From DATHXC01 sp035459965 (lineage in GTDB: Bacteria; Pseudomonadota; Gammaproteobacteria; Burkholderiales; Methylophilaceae): DNA of 64,000 nucleotides. A model generated the notes under the pieces. It was not told where the DNA came from, made no database searches, and saw only the letters and a list, made by a program, of their open reading frames with translations. Position numbers and translations under genes: made by a program. Below are positions 25,987 to 34,681 of this stretch, piece by piece; position 1 is the first letter of the stretch; each line of letters begins with the position of its first letter. The DNA is taken from contig DATHXC010000013.1 of the NCBI GenBank assembly GCA_035459965.1, positions 186,001-250,000 of the forward strand, written 5' to 3'.

Positions 25987-28245
25987 TTAACTCTTGAGAG
26001 TCTTATCAGCTGCCAGAAGTTTTGCAAATTCATCTGCAGGCAGTGGGCGGCTGAAAAAATATCCTTGGATTTCATCGCAATCATGCTGCTTCAGAAAATC
26101 GAGCTGCTCGGTAGTTTCAACGCCTTCAGCAATCACTGCCAGCTTCAGGCTATGCGACATGCTAATAATCGCGGTGACGATGGCAGCATCATTCAGGTCT
26201 ATACCAATATCTCGGATAAAGCTCTTATCAATCTTGATAGTGTCTATCGGTAAGCGTTTTAAATAAGAAAGGCTGGAGTAACCTGTTCCAAAGTCATCAA
26301 TTGACAAACGTACTCCCATTTCCTTCAATGTCTGTAGCCAGCCGATGACTTCTGTGAACTCTTTAATGGCGATACTCTCAGTGACCTCGATCTCCAAGTG
26401 GCTAGGTGCCATACCACTTTGCAGCAGTACACGCATCACTTCCTGCACAAAATTGGGTTGGCGCAGCTCCACTACCGAAAGATTAACGGCCACCGGTATT
26501 TCAGGCAGCCCCATATCCTGCCATGCCCGGTTTTGTCTACACGCTTCACGTAGTACCCAGTTGCCAATTGGCCTAATCAGTCCACTATCTTCTGCAACTG
26601 GAATAAAACGGTCGGGTGCAATCATGCCCCACTCAGGATGCTGCCAGCGTAGCAGTGCTTCTACACCGATTATTTTGCCTGTTTTAATAGATACTTTGGG
26701 CTGGTAGAACAATACCAGTTCATTATGCTCAACCGCCTTTTGCAGGAAGTTCTCCAGCGATAATTGCTCGGCAACGCGTTGTGTCATTTCGGCATTAAAG
26801 AACTGGTAATTATTTCTGCCAACTCCTTTAGCGTGGTACATGGCCGCGTCTGCATGCTTGGTGAGCAAGTCGGCGTTTTTGCCATCATCCGGGTACACCG
26901 CAATACCTATGCTGGCAGAAATAAATAGTTCATGCGAATCGATGATGAAGCTATTTTTAGTCACTTCAATCAATTTTTCTGCAATTTCGGCAGCTGCAAA
27001 GTTATCTGGAATTTCAGGTAATAAAATAACAAACTCATCACCACCCTGGCGACTAATAGTGTCAGTATTACGTAAACAGGCCTGTAATTTTTTACTGAAC
27101 TGCACCAGCAATTGATCGCCGACAGCATGACCCAATGTGTCATTGATTTTTTTAAAGTGATCGATGTCCAGAAACATCAAGGCCGCTTTGCCATGACGCC
27201 TGCTTGCAGAGTTTAATGCCTGCTTGATGCGGTCATTCAGTAATAGGCGATTAGGCAAATCAGTCAGGAAATCGTGTTCTGCCAGGTAGGTCATCTTATG
27301 CGCCATCTTTTTGGTGTCGCTGGTATCGTGGAACACCAGCACTACCCCCAGCATTGTTCCGTCATGATCCAGGATAGGCGCTGCTGAGTCTTCAATGTCG
27401 TACTCAGTACCATTTTTGCTCACCAGCAGGGTGTGATTGGCCAGTCCACAAATGACGCCGTGTGCTAACACTACATCGACCGGGTTGGCTGCCAGCTTGC
27501 GCGTTCCTTCATTGAGAATGCGAAATACCTCTAATATGGGTTTGCCTGCCGCATCATTCTTGCTCCACCCCGTCATTCTTTCGGCAACCGGATTAAGATA
27601 AGTCACCCTGGATTGCATATTGGTTGTGATCACGGCATCGCCGATCGACTCCAGCGTCACCAATGCCTGTTGCTTTTCACTAAACAGGGCATATTCAGTT
27701 TGTTTGCGTTGTTCAATCTCCTCAGTAAGCAGCTCATTGGCTCTGGTGAGTTCTGCCGTCCGTTCGGTTACCATGATTTCGAGTGATTCATTAGCACGGG
27801 CAAGCGCAACTTCTGCAATTCGTCGCTGCTGTATTTCACGCTCGAGCTGGCTAACGCTGTCACTTAATTGTTTTGTGCTCGGTACTTGCAATGCCACTGG
27901 CATGAGCCGCCATAGCATGACGGCGGTAATGCCTGAAAAGAGGGCAGTAAAGGCTTTAGCTACGGCGTCTATCCAATATGTCGGTTGCCAGATGGTGATG
28001 ATGGAGATGGCATGTGTGGTGCCGCAAGCGCAGATGAACAGCGAGAACATGACGAAAACCCAGTTAAACTGAAGGTCACGCCGTTTTTTCACAAAATAAA
28101 GCAGGGCAATAGGGATGGTGTAATAAGAGAGAAAAATCAGGCTGTCTGATACTACATATGTCCACAGTAACGAGGGGGTCCATAAATAACAATGGCCATG
28201 CGGCATGAACTGGCTAGGAACAATCCAATCTGAAAAAAAGTCCAT
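25987..28245 (-). CDS. Ethylene-receptor-like membrane sensor with PAS, GGDEF and EAL domains
   Basis: A 752-residue inner-membrane c-di-GMP enzyme. The first 115 residues form three helices that copy the plant/cyanobacterial ethylene-binding domain: Asp34, Tyr41, Ile44-Pro45, and the copper ligands Cys74 and His78 in CACGTTH, with the same spacing as Asp25, Tyr32, Ile35-Pro36, Cys65 and His69 of ETR1. A coiled coil, a PAS domain (about 195-310), an intact GGDEF near residue 400 with an RxxD inhibitory site (RNTD), and an intact EAL domain (EALLR near 527; DDFGTGYSS) follow. It could both make and degrade c-di-GMP; the ligand is inferred. Confidence 0.92.
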   Translation of the reverse strand: MDFFSDWIVPSQFMPHGHCYLWTPSLLWTYVVSDSLIFLSYYTIPIALLYFVKKRRDLQFNWVFVMFSLFICACGTTHAISIITIWQPTYWIDAVAKAFTALFSGITAVMLWRLMPVALQVPSTKQLSDSVSQLEREIQQRRIAEVALARANESLEIMVTERTAELTRANELLTEEIEQRKQTEYALFSEKQQALVTLESIGDAVITTNMQSRVTYLNPVAERMTGWSKNDAAGKPILEVFRILNEGTRKLAANPVDVVLAHGVICGLANHTLLVSKNGTEYDIEDSAAPILDHDGTMLGVVLVFHDTSDTKKMAHKMTYLAEHDFLTDLPNRLLLNDRIKQALNSASRRHGKAALMFLDIDHFKKINDTLGHAVGDQLLVQFSKKLQACLRNTDTISRQGGDEFVILLPEIPDNFAAAEIAEKLIEVTKNSFIIDSHELFISASIGIAVYPDDGKNADLLTKHADAAMYHAKGVGRNNYQFFNAEMTQRVAEQLSLENFLQKAVEHNELVLFYQPKVSIKTGKIIGVEALLRWQHPEWGMIAPDRFIPVAEDSGLIRPIGNWVLREACRQNRAWQDMGLPEIPVAVNLSVVELRQPNFVQEVMRVLLQSGMAPSHLEIEVTESIAIKEFTEVIGWLQTLKEMGVRLSIDDFGTGYSSLSYLKRLPIDTIKIDKSFIRDIGIDLNDAAIVTAIISMSHSLKLAVIAEGVETTEQLDFLKQHDCDEIQGYFFSRPLPADEFAKLLAADKTLKS

Positions 28246-28395
28246 GACACATCCCCAATAGAAAGTGTAACAACTACATTCGATTAAATATTTTTCTGAA
28301 TTTTTATTAAATTTAATTTAAGCAATTACCATTAAATCATATGGCATAGTTACGCTTGGTAATATTTCTAAGAATAATATGAAAACTACAACTTA

Positions 28396-29205
28396 ATGTC
28401 TCCCCTGCTAGAAAAAAGGCCTATCGGCATATTCGATTCCGGTGTCGGTGGCATCTCTGTACTGAAGCATATCCGTAGAGTCTTGCCCGGCGAGCATTTA
28501 CTTTATATAGCTGATTCCCGTTATGCACCTTACGGCAATAAATCGCCGCAATTTATATGTGAGCGTGCGATCACGCTGTCTGAGTTTTTGATAGATCAAG
28601 GTGCAAAAGCGCTGGTAGTTGCATGTAACACCGCTACCGCAGCTGCGGTTAGCCTGATGCGTGAAAAATATAGCTTACCCATTATTGCCATGGAGCCAGC
28701 GGTGAAGCCCGCAGCTGCAGCTACGAAGACGGGAGTGATTGGTGTGTTGGCCACTAGCGGCACACTTAAAAGTGCACAATTTGCAGGGCTTTTAGAGCAC
28801 TACGGCCAGCATGTGCAAGTCGTCACACAAGCCTGTCATGGCTTGGTCGAATGCATAGAGCGTGGCGAGCTGGATGCGCCATCTACCAAGGCCTTGCTGC
28901 TAAGCTATATTCAGCCCTTGCTGGATGCAAATGCCGATACCATCGTGCTTGGTTGCACGCACTACCCATTTGTGAGGCACCTGATAGAAGAGTTGGTAGG
29001 TAACGATATTGTGCTGGTAGATACCGGTGCGGCTGTTGCCAAACATTTGAAGCATCGTTTGCAGGAAGCAGACTTGCTGGCTGGAGAAAATGATGCGGGT
29101 CAGGTTAAATTCTGGACAAATAGCCAAGCGCCAGATGCCAAACTAGTGATTTCGCAGTTATGGGGTGAAATTACGGATGTGTCAGTTTTAGATGTATTCG
29201 ATTAA
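28396..29205 (+). CDS. murI: Glutamate racemase
   Basis: A 269-residue cofactor-independent racemase that makes D-glutamate for peptidoglycan. Both catalytic cysteines are visible, in VVACNTATAA and VLGCTHYPF, along with IGIFDSGVGGISV at the start and the LYIADSRYAPYG segment. It is transcribed away from the c-di-GMP enzyme, with a 150-base AT-rich spacer between them that must hold both promoters. Confidence 0.97.
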   Translation: MSPLLEKRPIGIFDSGVGGISVLKHIRRVLPGEHLLYIADSRYAPYGNKSPQFICERAITLSEFLIDQGAKALVVACNTATAAAVSLMREKYSLPIIAMEPAVKPAAAATKTGVIGVLATSGTLKSAQFAGLLEHYGQHVQVVTQACHGLVECIERGELDAPSTKALLLSYIQPLLDANADTIVLGCTHYPFVRHLIEELVGNDIVLVDTGAAVAKHLKHRLQEADLLAGENDAGQVKFWTNSQAPDAKLVISQLWGEITDVSVLDVFD

Positions 29206-29520
29206 TGTGGTCAACGGTATCCAAGTACTTAACTAATATAAGTCAGCTAACAGCGAGCTTATTTTAAAGTCCTGCACTAAAGCACCCATATCTGCACATT
29301 AATCTTGCGCATTACATTTGGTATAACTTAACTCACACACTTTTACACCTGGCTGCGAGCCAATATCCATGCGGTTGCTGGCGGCATGGTAAATGTCGAG
29401 AGCGGCTATCAAGGCTACGCGCCACTGTTGTGGCATGGCTTATGCTGAACACTTGTGGCAAGGGATCGGCGTTCGCCTTGCGGGGTTTGGTGGTCAAACG
29501 CCTTCTACTAGGAGTACATC
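29206..29520 (+). other. Intergenic region with long possible leader
   Basis: A 315-base stretch without an assigned gene. The left half is AT-rich; TTAATC-N17-TATAAC near 29300-29326 could be a weak promoter, which would leave a leader of about 190 bases before the next gene. The right half is GC-richer and contains a small open frame (ATG at 29386, stop at 29448, 20 codons) and a GGCG-TT-CGCC hairpin near 29472. The frame is open for about 40 codons without a good start, so it may be a gene remnant. An AGGAG ribosome-binding site precedes the ATG at 29521. Confidence 0.4.
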
Positions 29521-29910
29521 ATGAATACTATCTTCATGTCTGCAATACTAACAACGGTTGTTTCTTCTTCACTCTCGGCAATGGCAGCAACAGATATTGA
29601 GAAAGAGCTCACTGCAATCGACTATACCAAGGGTACGGTCATGGCGATCACCGAGCGCGGACCTCATGCAGTGGACACCGCACATTTGTTGGCGATACAG
29701 AGCATTCTGCATCCGGCTTACAAGCCTGAGTTTATGGCGCTGGAAAATGCAGAGTTGGCTCAGGCTGAGGCGAAATACCATCTGACCTCAATTGACCTTC
29801 CGGTGTTTATCTTCGTGGATAACAAGGGGGTGGAAGTCGGGCGTATCGTGGCCGGGCCTTTGACTACAGTCGGGCGCTATGTAGCGAATAACTCCGCGCA
29901 GCTACCTTAG
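29521..29910 (+). CDS. Small secreted protein, possibly thioredoxin-like
   Basis: A 129-residue protein with a signal peptide ending at about SLSAMAATD, so it is exported to the periplasm. The C-terminal half (LTSIDLPVFIFVDNKGVEVG then RIVAGPLT) resembles the last strands of a thioredoxin fold, but the protein has no cysteine at all, so it cannot be a disulfide oxidoreductase. I do not recognise the family. A terminator follows after about 65 bases. Confidence 0.6.
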   Translation: MNTIFMSAILTTVVSSSLSAMAATDIEKELTAIDYTKGTVMAITERGPHAVDTAHLLAIQSILHPAYKPEFMALENAELAQAEAKYHLTSIDLPVFIFVDNKGVEVGRIVAGPLTTVGRYVANNSAQLP

Positions 29911-29975
29911 GCTGGAATTGCCTTAAGCCAATCTAATAGTGCTTTAGCCTGCAATTAAAGCCTGATGCAACCAAC

Positions 29976-30006
29976 AAAGGAATATACGGTTCGTATATTC
30001 CTTTTT
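29976..30006 (+). terminator. Intrinsic terminator
   Basis: AAAGGAATATACG pairs with CGTATATTCCTTT around a GTT loop and ends in a T-run. It lies between two small secreted-protein genes. Confidence 0.85.
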
Positions 30007-30069
30007 AATTTGAGAGTAAGCTTTCATTCATACTGATACAACACATAGCTTAATAAGGCATAACGCGAT

Positions 30070-30483
30070 ATGCGGTTTTTTGTAAAAGGTGTTTTTGGAC
30101 TACTGCTAATAACTTTAACGATTCCCCTGACTGGTTTCGCTGAAGATGAATCTGCGCTGGGCTACAGCTCAGCTTTGGGTGGCGACGTGCCCAACAATGC
30201 AGTGACTTTGCCGCAGTCCGCCCCGGTGACCATTCCCAATGGCGTGCGCCCGGTGATTGTATTGCCGCCGGAAAGCCTGCAACCCCATACCCTCTTAGTG
30301 CCATTGCCGGGCGAGACCACGCCGCCGGTGGTATTACGCCGCAACTCGATAGAAGCATTGCCGGGCATTCATCCTGCAGTACCGCAATCAACGATTAAAA
30401 ATGGCAAGCCAGCACCCGGCCAGCCTGATAAGGGCAAGGGCAGTACCATCAAGACTACCCCGCTTGATCCTATCGTGTATTGA
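30070..30483 (+). CDS. Proline-rich secreted protein of unknown function
   Basis: A 137-residue protein with a clear signal peptide (LLLITLTIPLTGFAED). The mature part is low in helix-forming residues and rich in Pro, with repeated short patterns such as VTIPNGVRPVIVLPPES and LVPLPGETTPPVVL, so it is probably extended in the periplasm or attached to a surface. No family is recognised. No cysteines or catalytic motif are present. It is flanked by a terminator on the left and a large hairpin repeat on the right, so it is likely a single-gene unit. Confidence 0.6.
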   Translation: MRFFVKGVFGLLLITLTIPLTGFAEDESALGYSSALGGDVPNNAVTLPQSAPVTIPNGVRPVIVLPPESLQPHTLLVPLPGETTPPVVLRRNSIEALPGIHPAVPQSTIKNGKPAPGQPDKGKGSTIKTTPLDPIVY

Positions 30484-30524
30484 GTGGATAAATACCCTTC
30501 TAATTATGTTGCTGGTTGGTGTTT

Positions 30525-30667
30525 GAGAAGGCATGAATAAGGCTGAGTTCTAGGCCAGACAAGGCGCGAGCGAAAAATTTTGACGCTGCATATGTGTGAT
30601 ATGTAAGGAGAAATTTTTTGCGAGCAACGCAGTATGGCGACGAAGTCAGGCTTATTCATGCCTTCTC
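30525..30667. repeat. Large imperfect inverted repeat, MITE- or REP-like
   Basis: The outer arms GAGAAGGCATGAATAAG (30525-30541) and CTTATTCATGCCTTCTC (30651-30667) match perfectly over 17 bases. Pairing continues inward with mismatches: GCTGAGTTC against CCTGACTTC, then an A-tract/T-tract block (GAAAAATTTT and AAATTTTTTGC). The whole element is 143 bases with no coding capacity, the size of a miniature inverted-repeat element. No target-site duplication is obvious. It separates the secreted protein from the flavoprotein and would fold into a long hairpin in RNA. Confidence 0.75.
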
Positions 30668-30710
30668 TAGGGTAGAATGCGTGCCTTAGATAGATTGATG
30701 GCAGACCAGC

Positions 30711-32339
30711 ATGTTGCGACTTACCGAAATAAAACTCCCCCTAGACCATACCGAAGCAGACCTAAAGGATGCAGTCCTTAAGCGTTTAGCGGTGCCCGAG
30801 GCTGATCTGCTCAACTTTACCGTGGTGCGTCGCAGTCATGATGCGCGCAAGCGTTCGGCGATTATCTTTATTTACAGCGTGGATTTTGAGCTTAATGGCG
30901 GCGAACAGGCAGAGCAGGTTCTGCTTAAGAAGCTGAAAGATGAAAAGCATCTTGGCCCGGCGCCTGATGTCAGCTATCAAACTGTGACAACCGCACCGGC
31001 AGATTTCGCAGTGACCAACCAGGCTGCGAGGCCCGTGGTTGTTGGCACAGGGCCATGCGGTATTTTCGCTGGATTAATGCTGGCGAAGATGGGTTTTAAC
31101 CCGATTATCCTGGAACGCGGCAAAGCAGTACGCGAGCGTACCAAGGATACCTGGGGCATGTGGCGTGGTGCCAAGCTCAACCCGGAATCCAATACCCAGT
31201 TTGGCGAGGGCGGCGCAGGTACATTCTCTGACGGCAAGCTTTACAGCCAGATCAAGGATCCCAAACATTACGGCAAGCATGTCATCCGCGAGCTGGTGAA
31301 AGCCGGCGCGCCGGAAGAGATTTTGTACGTAGCCAAACCTCACATCGGCACTTTTAAGCTGGTGGCTATCGTGGAGCATATGCGCGAGCAGATAGAGGCC
31401 CTGGGCGGCGAGTTCCGCTTTGAGACCAAGGTGCAGGACATTGATATCGATAACGGCAAAGTACGTGGTGTGATACTGGCCGATGGTGGCTATATCGCCA
31501 GTGAGCATGTGGTGCTGGCGATTGGCCACAGCGCGCGCGATACCTTTGCCATGTTGCACAGCAAGGGCGTGCATATCGAGGCCAAGCCATTCTCCATCGG
31601 CTTCCGCATTGAGCACCCGCAATCCATGATAGATCAGGCGCGTTTCGGCAGCCCTGAACCTAATCCATATCTTGGCGCGGCGGATTACAGCCTAGTGCAT
31701 CACGCCAAGAATGGCCGCTCGGTATATAGCTTCTGTATGTGCCCAGGCGGCACCGTGGTCGCGGCCACTTCGGAAGAAGGCTGTGTGGTGACCAATGGCA
31801 TGAGCCAGTATTCACGGAATGAACGTAACGCCAATGCGGGCATCGTAGTCGGCATCACGCCTGCCGATTATCCCGGGCATCCACTGGCCGGCATCGAATT
31901 CCAGCGTCGCTGGGAATCCCGTGCTTATGAGCTTGGCGGCAGCAATTATCATGCACCTGCGCAGATGGTGGGCGATTTCCTCAATAAGCAGCCTTCGACC
32001 ATGCTCGGCAAGGTTGAGCCATCCTATACACCGGGCGTGCTGATGACTGACCTCAAATCCGCATTGCCGGATTATGCAATCAGCGCGATTCGTGAAGCCT
32101 TGCCTATGTTTGACCGGCAGTTAAAAGGTTTTGCCAAATACGATGCAGTGCTGACGGGTGTGGAAACGCGTACCTCATCACCGATTCGTATCACGCGACA
32201 CGATGACAGCTTGCAAAGCCTGAGCACTGCCGGGTTGTACCCTGCGGGAGAAGGTGCGGGTTATGCGGGCGGGATTCTGTCTGCTGCGATTGATGGTATT
32301 AAAGTCGCTGAGGCAGTTGCGCTTAGTCTGACAAAATAG
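30711..32339 (+). CDS. FAD-dependent oxidoreductase (uncharacterised dehydrogenase family)
   Basis: A 542-residue flavoprotein of the COG2509 type. An N-terminal domain of about 95 residues with an alpha/beta pattern precedes the Rossmann FAD site VVVGTGPCGIFAGLMLAKMG near residues 105-125, followed by LERG for the ribose contact. A long family-specific core includes NTQFGEGGAGTFSDGKLYSQ and SFCMCPGGTVVAATSEEG, and the C-terminus has GLYPAGEGAGYAGGI, the second FAD contact. Proteins of this family are widespread but their substrates are not known. It converges with phoR, 13 bases away. Confidence 0.87.
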   Translation: MLRLTEIKLPLDHTEADLKDAVLKRLAVPEADLLNFTVVRRSHDARKRSAIIFIYSVDFELNGGEQAEQVLLKKLKDEKHLGPAPDVSYQTVTTAPADFAVTNQAARPVVVGTGPCGIFAGLMLAKMGFNPIILERGKAVRERTKDTWGMWRGAKLNPESNTQFGEGGAGTFSDGKLYSQIKDPKHYGKHVIRELVKAGAPEEILYVAKPHIGTFKLVAIVEHMREQIEALGGEFRFETKVQDIDIDNGKVRGVILADGGYIASEHVVLAIGHSARDTFAMLHSKGVHIEAKPFSIGFRIEHPQSMIDQARFGSPEPNPYLGAADYSLVHHAKNGRSVYSFCMCPGGTVVAATSEEGCVVTNGMSQYSRNERNANAGIVVGITPADYPGHPLAGIEFQRRWESRAYELGGSNYHAPAQMVGDFLNKQPSTMLGKVEPSYTPGVLMTDLKSALPDYAISAIREALPMFDRQLKGFAKYDAVLTGVETRTSSPIRITRHDDSLQSLSTAGLYPAGEGAGYAGGILSAAIDGIKVAEAVALSLTK

Positions 32340-32352
32340 GATTTGCCTAAAC

Positions 32353-33681
32353 TTACTGAACTGTAGCGAACTTGAGCTCGGTTTGTTTGTGCACGATGCG
32401 GGCTTTGGGGAAAATCACGCTGAATGTGCTGCCCTGGCCGTATTCACTCTGGATTTCCAGCCTGGCCTGATGGCGGCTCAGGATATGCTTGACGATGGAT
32501 AAGCCAAGTCCAGTACCGCCTGTCTCTCGCGAACGGCTGCGGTCTACACGGTAAAAACGCTCAGTTAGCCTGTCGATATGTTTCTGTTCAATACCGATCC
32601 CGGTATCAGTCACGCTGTAAACTGCTTCCTGTCCGCGCATGCCCCAGCTGATATAGATCTGGCCGCTATCCGGGGTATAGCGGATGGCATTACTCACCAA
32701 GTTGCCAAAGGCACTATGCAGCTCCTGTGCTGAACCCTTGACTGCCAGTGTGTGGTCAACATCCAGTGAAATATGATGGCGCCCGTTACTCAGGCTTTTC
32801 GACTCATTGAGCACCATATTGAGTAGTGCCGTGATATCGATCTCGGTGTCTTGCGGCATGGTGGCGCCGCTTTCCAGTTGCGATAACGTCAGCAGGTCTT
32901 CTATCAGCAGGCGCATGCGGCTCGTCTGCTCCTGCATCATGCCGAAATAGCCGCGCAGATTTTCCGGCACAGCACCTTCCATATCTGCCAATGTTTCCAG
33001 GAAGCCGCCGACCACGGTAAGCGGCGTGCGCAGCTCGTGCGAAACATTGGCAATGAAATCGCGGCGCATATGCTCCAGCTTTTCGAGCTGGCTGATGTCA
33101 CGGCTGATTAATAGTTTTTGATTGGCGCCAAACGGCACCAGTTGAATTTCGAGCGTGATATCGCTATTGATCCACGAGCGTAGCTTGATGGGTTCTGCGT
33201 AATCGTAGTTTTCGAGGTATTCGAGAAAATCGGTATGGCGTACCAGGTAGATGATAGGCTGCCCGGCATCCTGCTTCATGCTCAGGCCCAGTTGGCTTTC
33301 TGCTGGCGGGTTACACCATTCGATCAGGTTGCTGCCGTTGAGTAATACCACGCCATCGGGCAGGGCGCTGGCAGCATGACGGAATCTATCAAGGGCTGAG
33401 CTGAGTTGTGTCTGGCTGCGGCTATGACGACGCTGCTCGTGATAGATGGCAGCAAAAACATCTTCCCAGACGCCTGTGCCGAGTGGCATGGTGGCGAGGT
33501 CCGGTTTCTTGAACCAGACCATGAGTTTGTGTAGCCAGTACAGATGCCCTAACAGGTAGGCAATGACACCTGCACTGAATACCATCAGGGCGCTTTCGGC
33601 GTCTTCAGCAGCCCATACAATCAGGCTGATAAAGACTAACAGTAGCGCGAGCCAGAAGGCACGCCAACGAATGTCATGCAT
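32353..33681 (-). CDS. phoR: Phosphate regulon sensor histidine kinase PhoR
   Basis: A 442-residue membrane histidine kinase. Two N-terminal helices (about 9-50) anchor it, then a PAS domain (about 100-190), the dimerisation/phosphoacceptor helix with FIANVSHELRTPLTVVGG, and the ATPase domain with N-box LVSNAIRYTPDSGQ and G-boxes DTGIGIE and GGTGLGLSIVK. The gene order phoB-phoR with phoR second is usual. With the Pst transporter PhoR senses phosphate; no pst genes are in this window. Confidence 0.94.
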   Translation of the reverse strand: MHDIRWRAFWLALLLVFISLIVWAAEDAESALMVFSAGVIAYLLGHLYWLHKLMVWFKKPDLATMPLGTGVWEDVFAAIYHEQRRHSRSQTQLSSALDRFRHAASALPDGVVLLNGSNLIEWCNPPAESQLGLSMKQDAGQPIIYLVRHTDFLEYLENYDYAEPIKLRSWINSDITLEIQLVPFGANQKLLISRDISQLEKLEHMRRDFIANVSHELRTPLTVVGGFLETLADMEGAVPENLRGYFGMMQEQTSRMRLLIEDLLTLSQLESGATMPQDTEIDITALLNMVLNESKSLSNGRHHISLDVDHTLAVKGSAQELHSAFGNLVSNAIRYTPDSGQIYISWGMRGQEAVYSVTDTGIGIEQKHIDRLTERFYRVDRSRSRETGGTGLGLSIVKHILSRHQARLEIQSEYGQGSTFSVIFPKARIVHKQTELKFATVQ

Positions 33682-33720
33682 TCGATGCCAATCTCAACAT
33701 TAGGAGCTGCGTATTATGAG

Positions 33721-34407
33721 CTATTGCGCAGAGAAACGGTAGCCAACGCCGCGCACAGTTTGAATTAATTCCTCATGGCCAGTATCGGCTAAAGCCAGGC
33801 GTAAACGACGAATATGCACATCGACTGTGCGGTCTTCGACAAACACACGGTCGCCCCAAACCCTGTCCAGCACTTGACTGCGCGAGTGAACACGCTCAGG
33901 GTTGGACATGAGGTAATGCAGCAAGCGGAATTCGGTAGGGCCTAAATCCAGCGAGGCACCATTGCCGGTGACGCGGTGAGTCGTTGGGTCAAGGCGTAAG
34001 CCACTGGCCTCAATCGGGTCATCTGTCATCTGCGGCGCGCGGCGGCGCAACACGGCCTTGATGCGCGCATTCAGTTCACGCGGGCTAAATGGCTTGGTGA
34101 CGTAATCATCAGCACCTACTTCAAGACCGCGGACCTTGTCGATCTCTTCGCCACGTGCCGTGAGCATGATGATTGGTATGGCCTTGGTCATTTCGTCGGA
34201 CTTCAATTTACGTGCGAACTCAATACCGCTCATGCCGGGTAACATCCAGTCCAGCAGGATGAGGTCGGGCAGGGCTTCGCGTATCAGCATCTGTCCCTGC
34301 TCAACGCTTAAAGCACGAATCGGGTTATGGCCGGCTTGCGTGAGATTCAGCGCCAGTAGCTCCTGGATCGCTGGTTCGTCTTCAACTACTAAAATATTGG
34401 CGGGCAT
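33721..34407 (-). CDS. phoB: Phosphate regulon response regulator PhoB
   Basis: A 228-residue OmpR-family response regulator. The receiver domain has acidic residues in VVEDEP, the phosphoacceptor aspartate in LILLDWMLPG, the threonine of MLTARGEE and the lysine of YVTKPFSP. The C-terminal winged helix ends with the wing-and-recognition segment SQVLDRVWGDRVFVEDRTVD followed by HIRRLR. It precedes phoR by 39 bases. A likely Pho box sits upstream, so the pair is probably self-regulated. Confidence 0.96.
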   Translation of the reverse strand: MPANILVVEDEPAIQELLALNLTQAGHNPIRALSVEQGQMLIREALPDLILLDWMLPGMSGIEFARKLKSDEMTKAIPIIMLTARGEEIDKVRGLEVGADDYVTKPFSPRELNARIKAVLRRRAPQMTDDPIEASGLRLDPTTHRVTGNGASLDLGPTEFRLLHYLMSNPERVHSRSQVLDRVWGDRVFVEDRTVDVHIRRLRLALADTGHEELIQTVRGVGYRFSAQ

Positions 34408-34458
34408 ATTATTTTCCTCTGCATCATATAGTTTCTTTTAGTCACTGCGACATACTAT

Positions 34459-34487
34459 ATGACGCTAATGTGACATATTGATGACAA
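34459..34487 (-). promoter_or_regulatory. Likely Pho box upstream of phoB
   Basis: Read leftward, TGTCA occurs at 34486-34482 and 34475-34471, then CGTCA at 34464-34460: three half-sites spaced exactly 11 bases apart. This is the arrangement that PhoB recognises, lying 52-79 bases upstream of the phoB start codon. It supports autoregulation of phoB-phoR under phosphate limitation. Confidence 0.75.
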
Positions 34488-34681
34488 AAAGTATCGCAAT
34501 AGCCGCAATTATTCTGGCTGTAATTCAATGGTGTAAATCACGCGGCTAAATCTGGCGGTGCTATATCCTTAAAGTTAAAACATAGCGATAATATGATTCA
34601 TAAAAAGTCTAGCTGTACATAAAACATAAGTATCCAAAAATTAAGTATTCGGGAAGATAGTGAATAAAAGGGGATAGCAGC

